Positions 39,003 to 47,205 of a stretch of DNA of 64,000 nt are shown in pieces. Numbering within the stretch: the first letter of the stretch is position 1; each line of letters opens with the position of its first letter. The translations under genes and the position numbers were made by a program. The notes under the pieces are model-generated. The model was not told the origin of the DNA and searched no databases. It saw only the letters and a program-made list of their open reading frames with translations. The stretch lies in NCBI RefSeq assembly GCF_008704995.1, contig NZ_CP023747.1, positions 868,001-932,000 of the forward strand, in the 5' to 3' direction. Origin of the DNA: Streptomyces nodosus (GTDB lineage Bacteria > Actinomycetota > Actinomycetes > Streptomycetales > Streptomycetaceae).

Positions 39003-39533
39003 ATGTCGTATCCGCAGCAGTCCGGTGGAATGACCAGTGGGACGAGCGGGACCAGCGGAATGGCCGGGACCGGCGGGATGACCGGTGCCGGTGGAATGAG
39101 CACGCATCCAGAGCTGGCGGAGATGCGGGAACGGCTCGAACGGACGGCCTCCAGCAAGCCGGCGATCCTCATCGAGGGGCTGATCCTCCTGGCGGGTGTC
39201 TACGCCGCGATATCGCCCTGGATCGTGCACTTCCACACGGGTTCACCGAACATCACGGCCAGCAATCTGATCGTGGGAATCGCTGTCGCCCTGATCGGGC
39301 TCGCGCTCACCATGGCACCGGGACGCATGTTCCGGCTGGCCTGGGTGGTCGTGCCGCTCGGTCTGTGGCTGCTGATCTCCCCGTGGGTGGCCACGGTGAC
39401 CCACACCGCGAGCGCGGGCACCATCTGGAACAACTGCGTGATAGGAGCGATCACCGCGCTGCTGGGTCTGGCCGCGATGGGGCTGACCGTCGGGATGAGG
39501 CGGCGCCAGCACCACCACCATCACCCGCGGTGA
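39003..39533 (+). CDS. SPW-repeat membrane protein
   Basis: 176 residues. A Gly/Ser/Thr/Met-rich N-terminus (GMTSGTSGTSGMAGTGG) precedes two SPW repeats, each a helical hairpin with the signature serine-proline-tryptophan: AAISPWIVHF near residue 65 and LLISPWVATV near residue 125. The C-terminus is a His/Arg cluster. SPW proteins are inner-membrane proteins of unknown function, frequent in Streptomyces and proteobacteria. Its upstream gap is AT-rich, containing similar CATAAGGGGGAA/CATAGGGAAA segments that may hold its promoter. Confidence 0.88.
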   Translation: MSYPQQSGGMTSGTSGTSGMAGTGGMTGAGGMSTHPELAEMRERLERTASSKPAILIEGLILLAGVYAAISPWIVHFHTGSPNITASNLIVGIAVALIGLALTMAPGRMFRLAWVVVPLGLWLLISPWVATVTHTASAGTIWNNCVIGAITALLGLAAMGLTVGMRRRQHHHHHPR

Positions 39534-39560
39534 GTCCACGGTTGACGGTTCCATGAGCGA

Positions 39561-39631
39561 CGTGTCGTACCTGCGGCGGTCCGCTGGTACGACACGCCTC
39601 TACCGGGGGCCCGGCACACCGGGCCCCCGGT
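39561..39631. terminator. Two tandem bidirectional terminator hairpins
   Basis: An 11-bp perfect stem (39561-39571/39586-39596) is followed by a 13-bp perfect stem (39602-39614/39619-39631, 4-nt loop) between the convergent SPW and glycosyltransferase genes. Confidence 0.85.
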
Positions 39632-39645
39632 TCGTCCGGGACGGT

Positions 39646-40878
39646 TCAACCGGCGGACGCGTCGACGAACTCCAGCAGCCGCGTAAGGACATCGCCCCGG
39701 AAGAGTGACCGGCCGTGGGCCACCCGGCGTTCCCGGGCGGGGCCAGCCATGGTGAGCCGGTCCAGCGCACCGAGCAGACCGGCCTCGTCGTCGGCGAGTT
39801 CCGAGAGACCGAGTGCGGCCATCCGGCGTACCCCGTCCGCCCCGTGCCCCGGCAGCGGCCGGTACCCCACCAGCGGAAGCCCCGCGGCCAGGGCCTGTAC
39901 GGCCGTCTGCCCCGCGGCGTTGTCCACCAGGGCCCCGGACGTCCGCAGCAGAGCGGGCATGTCGTCGACCCACCCCAGGGCGAGCACGCCCGGTACGCGG
40001 GACAGCCGGCGCCGGAGCCGCTCGTTGCGACCGCACAGCACGGCCGGGAGGAACCCGTGCCCGGCCAGCAGCCCGGCGGTGGCGGGAAGGCGGGAACCGA
40101 CCCCCCAGGCCCCCGCGGCCAGCAGCACCGGCGTACGCCCGGCGGCGTATGCGGTGAAGTGCGGTGACCACGGGGACGGCACGGGCGGGGCGGACACCTC
40201 GGGTTCCAGGGGCCGCGCCGGCCCTGTGGGCACCACGGGCGGCACCGTCGGCATCGGCACCACGGGCGGCACCGTCGGCATCGGCGCCGCGGCGGCGAAG
40301 AACTCCGGGGACACCAGCGGGCCGGTCGTCTCGGCGGGCGTCGCGATCTCCTGGCGCACCGCGGCGGCGGCCTCGTCCGTGACGCAGAGATAACCGTCGT
40401 TCCCCTGGTGCAGCCACTGCCGGTGCACGGCGAAGTCGATCAGGAAGACGACGCTGGGCACCGTGAGCCTGCCGCTGGCCCTGAGGTGTCCGGTCAGTTG
40501 TGCGGCGAGATGGAAGACGGGGACCACCACATCCGCGCCGGTGCGGTCCGCCAGTTCCGTCAGGCGGTCGCCTGCGAGGCGGGCCAGCGGGACACCGCTC
40601 GGGCGGCGGCCCGGCCCGCGCCGCAGCAGGGTGCGGTACAGGACGTCGTACGCCCAGGGGAAGTGCCGTACCGAGGCCCGGTAGCAGCGCCGCAGATCCG
40701 CGCCCAGGCCGTGCGGCAGCAGTCGGAGGACGTCGACGAGGTGCGCCTCATGGCCCTGCCCCCGGGCGCGGCGGGCGAGTTCCCCCGCCACCGTGTCGTG
40801 CCCGGATCCCATGCTGGCGCTGACGATCAGCAGTCGCCGAGGCCTCCTCAGGGGCCCGGGGCCCGCCGCCTCAGCCAT
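39646..40878 (-). CDS. MGDG-synthase-like glycosyltransferase (GT28-type)
   Basis: About 410 residues from ATG 40878; a GTG at 40944 would add 22 residues, and neither has a clear ribosome site. RRLLIVSASMGSGHDTVAGELARR is the N-terminal MGDG-synthase motif, and the C-terminal half has the GT-B nucleotide-sugar region (VLLAAGAWGVGSRLP, LGWVDDMPALL, NAAGQTAVQALAAGLPLVGYR). Between them lies a Pro/Val linker containing the 9-residue unit MPTVPPVVP twice in tandem (27-bp DNA repeat). It probably adds a sugar to a membrane diacylglycerol or an antibiotic-like acceptor. The start codon is uncertain. Confidence 0.78.
   Translation of the reverse strand: MAEAAGPGPLRRPRRLLIVSASMGSGHDTVAGELARRARGQGHEAHLVDVLRLLPHGLGADLRRCYRASVRHFPWAYDVLYRTLLRRGPGRRPSGVPLARLAGDRLTELADRTGADVVVPVFHLAAQLTGHLRASGRLTVPSVVFLIDFAVHRQWLHQGNDGYLCVTDEAAAAVRQEIATPAETTGPLVSPEFFAAAAPMPTVPPVVPMPTVPPVVPTGPARPLEPEVSAPPVPSPWSPHFTAYAAGRTPVLLAAGAWGVGSRLPATAGLLAGHGFLPAVLCGRNERLRRRLSRVPGVLALGWVDDMPALLRTSGALVDNAAGQTAVQALAAGLPLVGYRPLPGHGADGVRRMAALGLSELADDEAGLLGALDRLTMAGPARERRVAHGRSLFRGDVLTRLLEFVDASAG
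40231..40284. repeat. 27-bp perfect tandem repeat in a coding linker
   Basis: Two adjacent copies (40231-40257 and 40258-40284) encode the tandem MPTVPPVVP unit in the glycosyltransferase linker. Being a multiple of 3, copy-number change would keep the frame. Confidence 0.85.
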
Positions 40879-41182
40879 GGCGTACGGGGGTGACGGCGGG
40901 CGGAGCCGACGACCCGGTCCCGTCGGCGGGGCGGCGCCGCTCACCCGGCTGACGGAACGGGGTGGTCATGGCCGCTCGTCGCTCGCGTCGCCGGTCGTCG
41001 CAACCCAGGGGAAAATGCACACATCGATACCGATTGTCCCCTGTCATGCTGTCCCAAACGCTCGCTCCGAGGCCGGAGTGTGACGGGCGGGGCACTCCCG
41101 GTCCGCCGTTCCGGCGGCCCCGGGAGCAGCAACCGTCCGCCCGTCACTCCGGTGTTCACCGTCGCCGCCGAGGTCAGCCGCC

Positions 41183-41992
41183 ATGTCTCAAGCCCCGTCC
41201 CGTTCCGTCCCCGGCTTCTTCCTGGACCAGCCGCCCCCGGTGGTGCACCGGGGTACGGCACTGGTGACCGGTGCCTCCTCCGGCATCGGGGCCGCAGTCA
41301 CCCGCCGGCTGACCGCCGAGGGCGGGTGGCGGATGGTGCTCAACGGCCGCGACGCGACCCGGCTGTCCCGAGTGGCGGCGCAGGCGTCCGCCACCGTCTT
41401 CCCCTCGGACCACACCCGGCCCGGCGCCCACCGGCAACTGGCCGAGTTCGCCCTCGGCCATCTGGGCCGGGTGGACCTGTTGGTGGCCTGTGCCGGGATC
41501 GGCTGGGCCGGTGACTTCAGCGCCATGCCGGAACCCGCCATCGACGAGGTGATCGATGTCGATGTGCTCGCCACGATGCATCTGGTACGGCAGCTGCTCC
41601 CCCATATGGTCGAAGCCGGCTCCGGGCGGGTGGTGATCGTCGGATCCTTCGCAGGCACCGTCGGGGTGCGCGGCGAGGCCGTCTACTCCGGCGCCAAGGC
41701 GGCGCTGGGCGCCTTCGCCGATGCGCTGCGCTATGAACTGCGCGGCACCGGTGTGGGAGTCAGCCATGTGGTCCCCGGTGTGGTGGACACCCCCTTCTTC
41801 GAACGCCGCGGAGCCCCCTATCGGCGCTCCAGGCCCAGGCCGGTGCCGCCCGAGCGGGTGGCGGAGGCCGTCTGGTGCGCGGTCTCCCGCGGCCGGGACG
41901 AGGTCTTCGTCCCCGGCTGGCTGCGGTTTCCCGCCTGGGTACGGGGCACGACGCCCGCCCTGTACCGGCGGCTCGCCGCCCGGTTCGGATGA
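41183..41992 (+). CDS. Short-chain dehydrogenase/reductase
   Basis: 269 residues from ATG 41183 with GAGGT upstream. Classical SDR: cofactor motif TGASSGIG (residues 29-36), the ACAGIG core, catalytic Ser in IVGSFAG, and YSGAK (Tyr and Lys). The C-terminal FPAWVRGTTPALYRRL resembles membrane-associated or lipid-acting SDRs. Substrate unknown. It starts an apparent three-gene run with the transporter (8 bp later) and the polysaccharide deacetylase. Confidence 0.88.
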   Translation: MSQAPSRSVPGFFLDQPPPVVHRGTALVTGASSGIGAAVTRRLTAEGGWRMVLNGRDATRLSRVAAQASATVFPSDHTRPGAHRQLAEFALGHLGRVDLLVACAGIGWAGDFSAMPEPAIDEVIDVDVLATMHLVRQLLPHMVEAGSGRVVIVGSFAGTVGVRGEAVYSGAKAALGAFADALRYELRGTGVGVSHVVPGVVDTPFFERRGAPYRRSRPRPVPPERVAEAVWCAVSRGRDEVFVPGWLRFPAWVRGTTPALYRRLAARFG

Positions 41993-41999
41993 GTGACGG

Positions 42000-42926
42000 G
42001 TGAACCCTCTGACCATGGCGCTGGCCCTGCTCGCGGCGCTGTCCAACGCGGCGGCCTCGGTGCTCCAGCGGCGGGCCGCGACGGACGAGCCGGAGGGCGG
42101 GCGCGGGATGCGCCAGGCGATACGGTGGCTGGCCGGTGTGCTACGGCGACCGCACTGGCTGGCGGGTGCCGGTTTCCTCGCCCTGTCCACCGCGCTGCAG
42201 GCGTCCGCGCTGGCCCTGGGTAGTCTGTCCGTCGTCCAGCCGCTGCTGGTGACCGAGCTGCTCTTCACCCTGGCCGTCGGCAGCGTGGTCTTCCACCGCC
42301 GTCCGGACCGCCGCACCTGGCTGGCGTTCATGGCCCTGGCCGTGGGGCTCGCGCTCTTCCTGGGCGGGGCCGATCCCTCACCCGGCCGGTCCACCGCCGC
42401 ACCGGGGCGCTGGCTCCTCACGGGAGTGTCGTTGCTGGGCGCGGTGGTCCTGCTCGTCGCCGTGTCCCGACCGGTCAGGGGGGCGCCGCGCGCCGCGTTG
42501 CTGGGGATGGCGTCCGCCGTGTCGTTCGCCGCCACGGCCGCCCTGCTCAAGGAGGTCACGGGGCGGGTGGCGCGCGATCCGGGCACCGTGCTGGCGCAGT
42601 GGCCGCCGTATGCCACGGTCGGCGCCGGAGCGATCGCCTTCCTGCTGTTGCAGAGCGCGCTGCGGGCCGGGACGCTGACGGCCTCCCAGCCCGCCCTCAC
42701 CCTCGGCGACGCGCTGACCAGCGTGGTGCTGGGGGCGGTGCTGTTCGAGGAGCAGATCGCCCTCGGGGTGCGGGTGCTGCCGGAGGTGACCGGGGTCGTA
42801 CTCATCGGGGTGGGAAGCATCGGGCTGGCCAACGCCCCGTCCGTGCGCGGCGCCTGGGACTCGGCGTCGTCGACGCACAACGGGGCGGACCCGGGATCCC
42901 CGGAGCCGGCGCCGCAGAGGCCCTGA
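42000..42926 (+). CDS. EamA-like DMT-superfamily transporter
   Basis: 308 residues from GTG 42000, 8 bp after the SDR stop. About ten hydrophobic helices, with two EamA-type halves: QASALALGSLSVVQPLLVTELLF and TASQPALTLGDALTSVVLGAVLFEEQI, the conserved Gln/Pro-rich helices of the NIPA-like subgroup. A homologous protein lies at 54969-55859. Such proteins export amino acids or metabolites, or move Mg2+ in NIPA relatives; the substrate is not predictable. Confidence 0.82.
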   Translation: MNPLTMALALLAALSNAAASVLQRRAATDEPEGGRGMRQAIRWLAGVLRRPHWLAGAGFLALSTALQASALALGSLSVVQPLLVTELLFTLAVGSVVFHRRPDRRTWLAFMALAVGLALFLGGADPSPGRSTAAPGRWLLTGVSLLGAVVLLVAVSRPVRGAPRAALLGMASAVSFAATAALLKEVTGRVARDPGTVLAQWPPYATVGAGAIAFLLLQSALRAGTLTASQPALTLGDALTSVVLGAVLFEEQIALGVRVLPEVTGVVLIGVGSIGLANAPSVRGAWDSASSTHNGADPGSPEPAPQRP

Positions 42927-42970
42927 GCCCGGGGCGCCGGGACCGGGTACGGAGCCCCTGACAGGAAGAG

Positions 42971-43756
42971 GTGGAAGTCCGCGTGTCCCTTTCCCCCGTC
43001 CGTTACGGTCGCTCCCCGGCCTGGCGCGCGATGACGGTGCTGGCGCCGTTCGCCACCGTGGCGGCCCTGCACATCGGCCCGGCCGTCACCTGGCTTCCGG
43101 GGCTGCGGCGCGGTGTCCTGCCCGGGCTGGCCGGCACCGGCCACCCCCGGCATGTCGCCCTCACCTTCGACGACGGCCCCGATCCCGCATCGACCCCGCA
43201 CTTTCTGGACGCACTGGACGGTCTCGGGGTGCGGGCGACCTTCTTTCTGCTGGGGGAGAGTGTCGTCCGCCATCCGGCGCTGACCCGGGCGATCGCGGAG
43301 CGCGGGCACGAACTCGCGGTGCACGGCTGGAGACATGACCGCCCCTGGCTGCCCCGCCCCGCCCGGGACCGGGCGGAGGTGGTGCGGGCCGCCCGGGTGG
43401 TGGGCGAGGTCTCGGGCAGCCGGCCGCGGTGGTACCGCCCGCCGTACGGGATCCTCACCTCCGGCCGCTGGGCGGCCGCCCGGACGGCGGGACTGCGGCC
43501 CGTGCTGTGGACGGCCTGGGGCAGGGACTGGACCGCCGACGCCTCGCCCGCCTCCGTACGTGCCGTGATCGGGACGGAGCTGCGCGGCGGGGGCACGCTG
43601 CTGCTGCACGACAGCGACCGGACCTCGGCCCCCGGCTGCTGGCGTGCCGCGCTCGGGGCCCTGCCCGATGTGGTCCTCGGGCTGCGCGAGGCCGGGCTGT
43701 CCGTGGGTCCGCTCGCGGAGCACGGAACCGGGGTCCGGCGGGGAGCCCCCCGATGA
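42971..43756 (+). CDS. Polysaccharide deacetylase (NodB/CE4)
   Basis: 261 residues from GTG 42971 (AGGAAGAGG upstream; GTG 42983 also possible). A membrane-proximal helix (AMTVLAPFATVAALHIG) precedes the NodB domain: LTFDDGPDP (metal Asp), HGWRHDRP (metal His), WYRPPYG and LLLHDSDR. Family 4 enzymes remove acetyl groups from peptidoglycan or chitin-like polymers outside the cell. Apparently co-transcribed with the upstream SDR and transporter genes. Confidence 0.9.
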   Translation: MEVRVSLSPVRYGRSPAWRAMTVLAPFATVAALHIGPAVTWLPGLRRGVLPGLAGTGHPRHVALTFDDGPDPASTPHFLDALDGLGVRATFFLLGESVVRHPALTRAIAERGHELAVHGWRHDRPWLPRPARDRAEVVRAARVVGEVSGSRPRWYRPPYGILTSGRWAAARTAGLRPVLWTAWGRDWTADASPASVRAVIGTELRGGGTLLLHDSDRTSAPGCWRAALGALPDVVLGLREAGLSVGPLAEHGTGVRRGAPR

Positions 43757-43786
43757 ACAGGCGCCGCTCCCCCTCGGTCGGACGGC

Positions 43787-44272
43787 CTACGGTGTGCTCT
43801 GCACGGGGTTGACCTGGAAGGCCCCGCAGACGCGCAGCCGGTGGGGGACGAGGACGGCCTCCCGGTTGCCCGGCGGATAGACCCGCAGATAGGTCGAGGT
43901 CGCCCGGCAACGGTCGACGATGCTCGGATCGTTGGTGCGGACGGCGGCGTAGACACTCCCGGCCGGATGGACGAGCACGGTGGTCACGGAGTGCGGGCCG
44001 GCACTCGCCGCGGCTCCGATCTGCCGGTGCCGCGAGTCCAGGACGCTCACCCCCGGATAGCCGCGCAGCGCGCAGCTGCGGGCCGAGGTGTTGGTGAACC
44101 GGATCGGGTGGAAGAACGATCCCGCACCGCCCGTCACCTGACCGACGGACAGGGACAGATCGGCCGTCCGGCAGGTCGGGGCCGCCGCCTGGGCCTGTAC
44201 CGCTCCGGTCCCCGAGGCCGTGGCGGCGAGGAGGGCGGCGACGACGGCCGCCCGTCTGTGGACAGGGGACAT
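43787..44272 (-). CDS. Secreted DUF4232-type protein
   Basis: 161 residues from ATG 44272 with GGAGG eight bases upstream. Signal peptide (SPVHRRAAVVAALLAATASG, cleavage after A-Q-A near residue 30). Conserved pattern: CRTADLSLSV, HPIRFTNTSARSCALRGYPGVSVLD, TVLVHPAGSVYAAV, and paired cysteines at both ends of the domain (CRTADL, CALRG, DRC, RVC). DUF4232 proteins are common secreted proteins or lipoproteins of actinomycetes with an Ig-like fold and unknown role. Monocistronic. Confidence 0.82.
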   Translation of the reverse strand: MSPVHRRAAVVAALLAATASGTGAVQAQAAAPTCRTADLSLSVGQVTGGAGSFFHPIRFTNTSARSCALRGYPGVSVLDSRHRQIGAAASAGPHSVTTVLVHPAGSVYAAVRTNDPSIVDRCRATSTYLRVYPPGNREAVLVPHRLRVCGAFQVNPVQSTP

Positions 44273-44442
44273 GAGGCCCGCCTCCATGACCGTCTCGCAC
44301 CGGCGCTCCGCGGGGTCGCGGAGCGCGTTCGTTCCAGGTCGACGGTACGGCGCGGGCGACGGCGCGGCATCCCGACGTGCCGTCGGCGGCAGCGGGTGCC
44401 GCGATTCCCGGGCCGGTGAGGGATCCGACCCGGGAACCACCC

Positions 44443-45009
44443 CTAGCGCGGGGTCCTGAGATGGCCCGCCGCCCGTCGGCGGGCCATCGATGTGCGGGTG
44501 AATGCCAGGGTGAGGAAGCCGGCGACGACCGCCGCGGGGACGGCCGCGACCGTCCACCGGTGCGGGTCGTCCTCGGATCCGGCGGCCAGCAGCAGGGTCG
44601 CGGTGGCCAGGGCGACGGCCAGACCGGCGCCGAGTATGGCGGCCACGGCGTACGGGAACCGGCCCCCGGCCCCTGCGGTCCCGGGCGTGTCCTCGGTCAG
44701 GCTCGCCCAGTGGCGGGCGGCCTCCCGCTGCTCGTTCCTGCGCTGGGCCCCGGCCCGGGTGCGGAAGGCGGCCGTGAGGAAGGCACCCGTGACGGCCAGG
44801 ACGGCGGACGGCCGCCATGAGTCCGCCACCAGCAGCAGGACCGCGACGACCGCGGCGGTGGCCCAGCCGGTGAGGCAGGCCGTCGCCGAGCTGCGGCGGG
44901 AGAGGGGACGGTCGGCGCCGGCCCGCAGATCGGCGACGGCCGGCAGGTACCAGACGGAGCCGGACGCGGTCACCACGCTGACGCCCAGGGCCAGGACTGC
45001 GTGCGCCAC
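44443..45009 (-). CDS. Membrane protein translationally coupled to cytochrome oxidase subunit I
   Basis: 188 residues from GTG 45009, which starts 3 bp after the oxidase stop codon; GAGGT inside the oxidase gene's last codons is its ribosome site, so it is translationally coupled. Around four to five hydrophobic helices (ATAAVVAVLLLVADSW, AVAAILGAGLAVALATATLLLAAG). No family is recognised with confidence. Its position suggests a role linked to the orphan oxidase subunit or its assembly. A perfect 12-bp hairpin at 44460-44488 lies within the last codons. Confidence 0.65.
   Translation of the reverse strand: MAHAVLALGVSVVTASGSVWYLPAVADLRAGADRPLSRRSSATACLTGWATAAVVAVLLLVADSWRPSAVLAVTGAFLTAAFRTRAGAQRRNEQREAARHWASLTEDTPGTAGAGGRFPYAVAAILGAGLAVALATATLLLAAGSEDDPHRWTVAAVPAAVVAGFLTLAFTRTSMARRRAAGHLRTPR
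44460..44488 (-). terminator. Hairpin inside the 3' end of a coding region
   Basis: Perfect 12-bp stem (44460-44471/44477-44488, loop of 5) in the last codons of the small membrane protein gene on the minus strand. It may serve as the operon terminator, overlapping the coding sequence. Confidence 0.5.
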
Positions 45010-45012
45010 GGT

Positions 45013-46713
45013 CTACCTCGAGGTCTCGAGCGCGGCGATCTCGGGGTGGTGCAGGTCGAAGGCCGGGGACTCGGACCTGATCCGCGGCAGCTTCTCGAAG
45101 TTGTGCCGCGGCGGCGGGCAGGAGGTGGCCCACTCCAGGGAACGGCCGTAGCCCCAGGGGTCGTCGACCTCGACCTTCTTGCCGTACTTGGCGGTCTTCC
45201 AGACGTTGTAGAAGAACGGCAGCAGCGACAGGCCGAGCAGGAACGACCCGATCGTGGACAGGGTGTTCAGGGCGGTGAAGCCGTCGGAGGCCAGGTAGTC
45301 GGCGTACCGGCGGGGCATGCCCTCGACGCCGAGCCAGTGCTGGACCAGGAAGGTGAGGTGAAAGCCGACCGTCAGCGTCCAGAAGGTCATCTTGCCCAGG
45401 CGCTCGTCGAGCATCTTGCCGGTGAACTTGGGCCACCAGAAGTGGAATCCGGCGAACATCGCGTAGACCACCGTGCCGAAGATCGTGTAGTGGAAGTGCG
45501 CGACGACGAAGTAGGAGTCGGAGATGTGGAAGTCCAGCGGCGGTGAGGCCAGGATGACGCCGGTCAGTCCGCCGAAGACGAAGGTGACCAGGAAGCCGAC
45601 GGTCCACAGCATCGGGGTCTCGAAGGACAGTGAGCCCTTCCACATGGTGCCGATCCAGTTGAAGAACTTCACCCCGGTGGGCACCGCGATCAGGAAGGTC
45701 ATGAAGGAGAAGAACGGCAGCAGCACGCCGCCCGTGACATACATGTGGTGCGCCCACACCGTCACCGAGAGGCCCGCGATCGCGATCGTCGCACCGATCA
45801 GGCCCATGTAGCCGAACATCGGCTTGCGGCTGAAGACCGGGATGACCTCGGAGACGATGCCGAAGAACGGCAGCGCCAGGATGTAGACCTCCGGATGGCC
45901 GAAGAACCAGAAGAGGTGCTGCCAGAGCAGCGCCCCGCCGTTGGCCGCGTCGAATATGTGGCTGCCGAACTTGCGGTCCATCTCCAGCGCGAACAGCGCG
46001 GCGGCGAGGACGGGGAACACCAGGAGGACCAGCAGCGCGGTCAGCAGCACGTTCCAGACGAAGATCGGCATCCGGAACATCGTCATGCCGGGGGCACGCA
46101 TACAGACGATGGTGGTGATGAAGTTGACCGCGCCGAGGATCGAACCGAAGCCGGACAGGGCCACGCCCATGATCCACAGGTCGGCGCCGAGGCTCGGCGA
46201 GTGGACCGCGTCGGACAGCGGGGCGTAGAGGAACCAGCCGAAGTCGGCGGCGCCACCCGGAGTGAGGAAGCCGAAGGCGGCGATCATCGAGCCGAACAGG
46301 AAGAGCCAGTAGGCCAGCATGTTCAGGCGCGGGAAGGCGACGTCGGGGGCGCCGATCTGCAGCGGCATGATCCAGTTGGCGAAGCCGGTGAACAGGGGCA
46401 TCGCGAACATCAGCAGCATGATCGAGCCATGCATGGTGAACGCCTGGTTGAACTGCTCGTTCGACATGATCTGCAGGCCCGGACGGGCCAGCTCGGCGCG
46501 CATCAGCAGCGCCAGCACGCCGCCGACGATGAAGAAGACGAACGCGGTGACCAGATAGAGCGTGCCGATCTTCTTGTGGTCGGTGGTCGTCAGCCACTCC
46601 ACCCACGAGGGCCTGCTCTGCGTCCGCCCGGCCGGCCCCGGTTCCTCGTGGACCACGGGGCCTGTCCGCGTGCTCTCCACGCTTGTCGCTTGCGTTGTCT
46701 GCGCCTCGTCCAC
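45013..46713 (-). CDS. ctaD: Cytochrome c oxidase subunit I (orphan copy)
   Basis: 566 residues from GTG 46713. Complete aa3-type subunit [16 protein letters not shown] (haem a His), [19 protein letters not shown] (CuB His and cross-linked Tyr), [10 protein letters not shown] (CuB His-His) and [16 protein letters not shown] (haem His pair). About twelve membrane helices. No ctaC, ctaE, ctaF or assembly genes are nearby, so it differs from the core oxidase operon; S. coelicolor is known to carry an extra subunit I gene. It could replace the core subunit under special conditions. Followed by a coupled small membrane protein; divergent from a LysR gene. Confidence 0.92.
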   Translation of the reverse strand: MDEAQTTQATSVESTRTGPVVHEEPGPAGRTQSRPSWVEWLTTTDHKKIGTLYLVTAFVFFIVGGVLALLMRAELARPGLQIMSNEQFNQAFTMHGSIMLLMFAMPLFTGFANWIMPLQIGAPDVAFPRLNMLAYWLFLFGSMIAAFGFLTPGGAADFGWFLYAPLSDAVHSPSLGADLWIMGVALSGFGSILGAVNFITTIVCMRAPGMTMFRMPIFVWNVLLTALLVLLVFPVLAAALFALEMDRKFGSHIFDAANGGALLWQHLFWFFGHPEVYILALPFFGIVSEVIPVFSRKPMFGYMGLIGATIAIAGLSVTVWAHHMYVTGGVLLPFFSFMTFLIAVPTGVKFFNWIGTMWKGSLSFETPMLWTVGFLVTFVFGGLTGVILASPPLDFHISDSYFVVAHFHYTIFGTVVYAMFAGFHFWWPKFTGKMLDERLGKMTFWTLTVGFHLTFLVQHWLGVEGMPRRYADYLASDGFTALNTLSTIGSFLLGLSLLPFFYNVWKTAKYGKKVEVDDPWGYGRSLEWATSCPPPRHNFEKLPRIRSESPAFDLHHPEIAALETSR

Positions 46714-47013
46714 CGGACGGTGTCCCTTCCCAGCTGTTCATGGAGCCGACGGGCCGGGAAGTGCCGTGAGTGCGGGAACGGACGCGGCGCTTCCCGGCCG
46801 CCGCCACATGATCGCCAAAGGGGTACCGGGTGCGGATAGGGCCGACCAGTCCCCGGGGCCGGACCGGGCGGGGGCCGAACGGCCCTCTGTGCCCCGGGGC
46901 CCCGACAGGGCGTCCGGTTTCGCCGGAAAGGGCGTTTTCGCAGGGCGGGGCGGACCGTGGGTATATCGCCAGGGGGCCGACCGCGGCACGCGGCATGAAC
47001 GGCGCATCCCGCA

Positions 47014-47044
47014 CCTTGATCACCGAACGCGTCGGTTCTCAAGG
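47014..47044. promoter_or_regulatory. 31-bp imperfect palindrome, candidate operator
   Basis: Arms CCTTGATCACCGA and TCGGTTCTCAAGG match at 11 of 13 positions around a 5-nt ACGCG centre. Long arms with a short GC centre suit a dimer or tetramer repressor. Candidate regulator of the orphan oxidase and/or the LysR gene. Confidence 0.5.
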
Positions 47045-47061
47045 TCAACTTTAGCGTGAGG

Positions 47062-47081
47062 CTTCACTCCGACGGGTGAAG
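47062..47081. promoter_or_regulatory. Dyad CTTCAC-N8-GTGAAG
   Basis: Perfect 6-bp arms 18 bp downstream of the 31-bp palindrome, on the LysR side. A second candidate protein-binding site in the same intergenic region. Confidence 0.35.
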
Positions 47082-47205
47082 ACGAGCGGGGCCCCGGATG
47101 CCCGAGCGCCCCGGAATTCCGCTGTCCGAGCAGGTCACAAGGGCTCCCTCAGGCAGTAGGGTCCGACTCGTTCGACCCTTTCTCGTGACCGGAAGCGGGG
47201 CAGCC

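Larger units (their letters stand above)
46714..47205. other. 492-bp divergent region between orphan ctaD and LysR
   Basis: It contains a 31-bp imperfect palindrome (47014-47044) and a CTTCAC-N8-GTGAAG dyad (47062-47081), both about 125-190 bp before the LysR start and about 300-370 bp before the oxidase start. The rest is GC-rich and contains no plausible gene. The dyads are likely regulatory sites. Confidence 0.5.

Noticed and set aside
44288..47023. Upstream extension of the DUF4232 frame across the orphan oxidase operon
   Set aside because: The real start at 44272 has a ribosome site and signal peptide; upstream is the oxidase gene in another frame.
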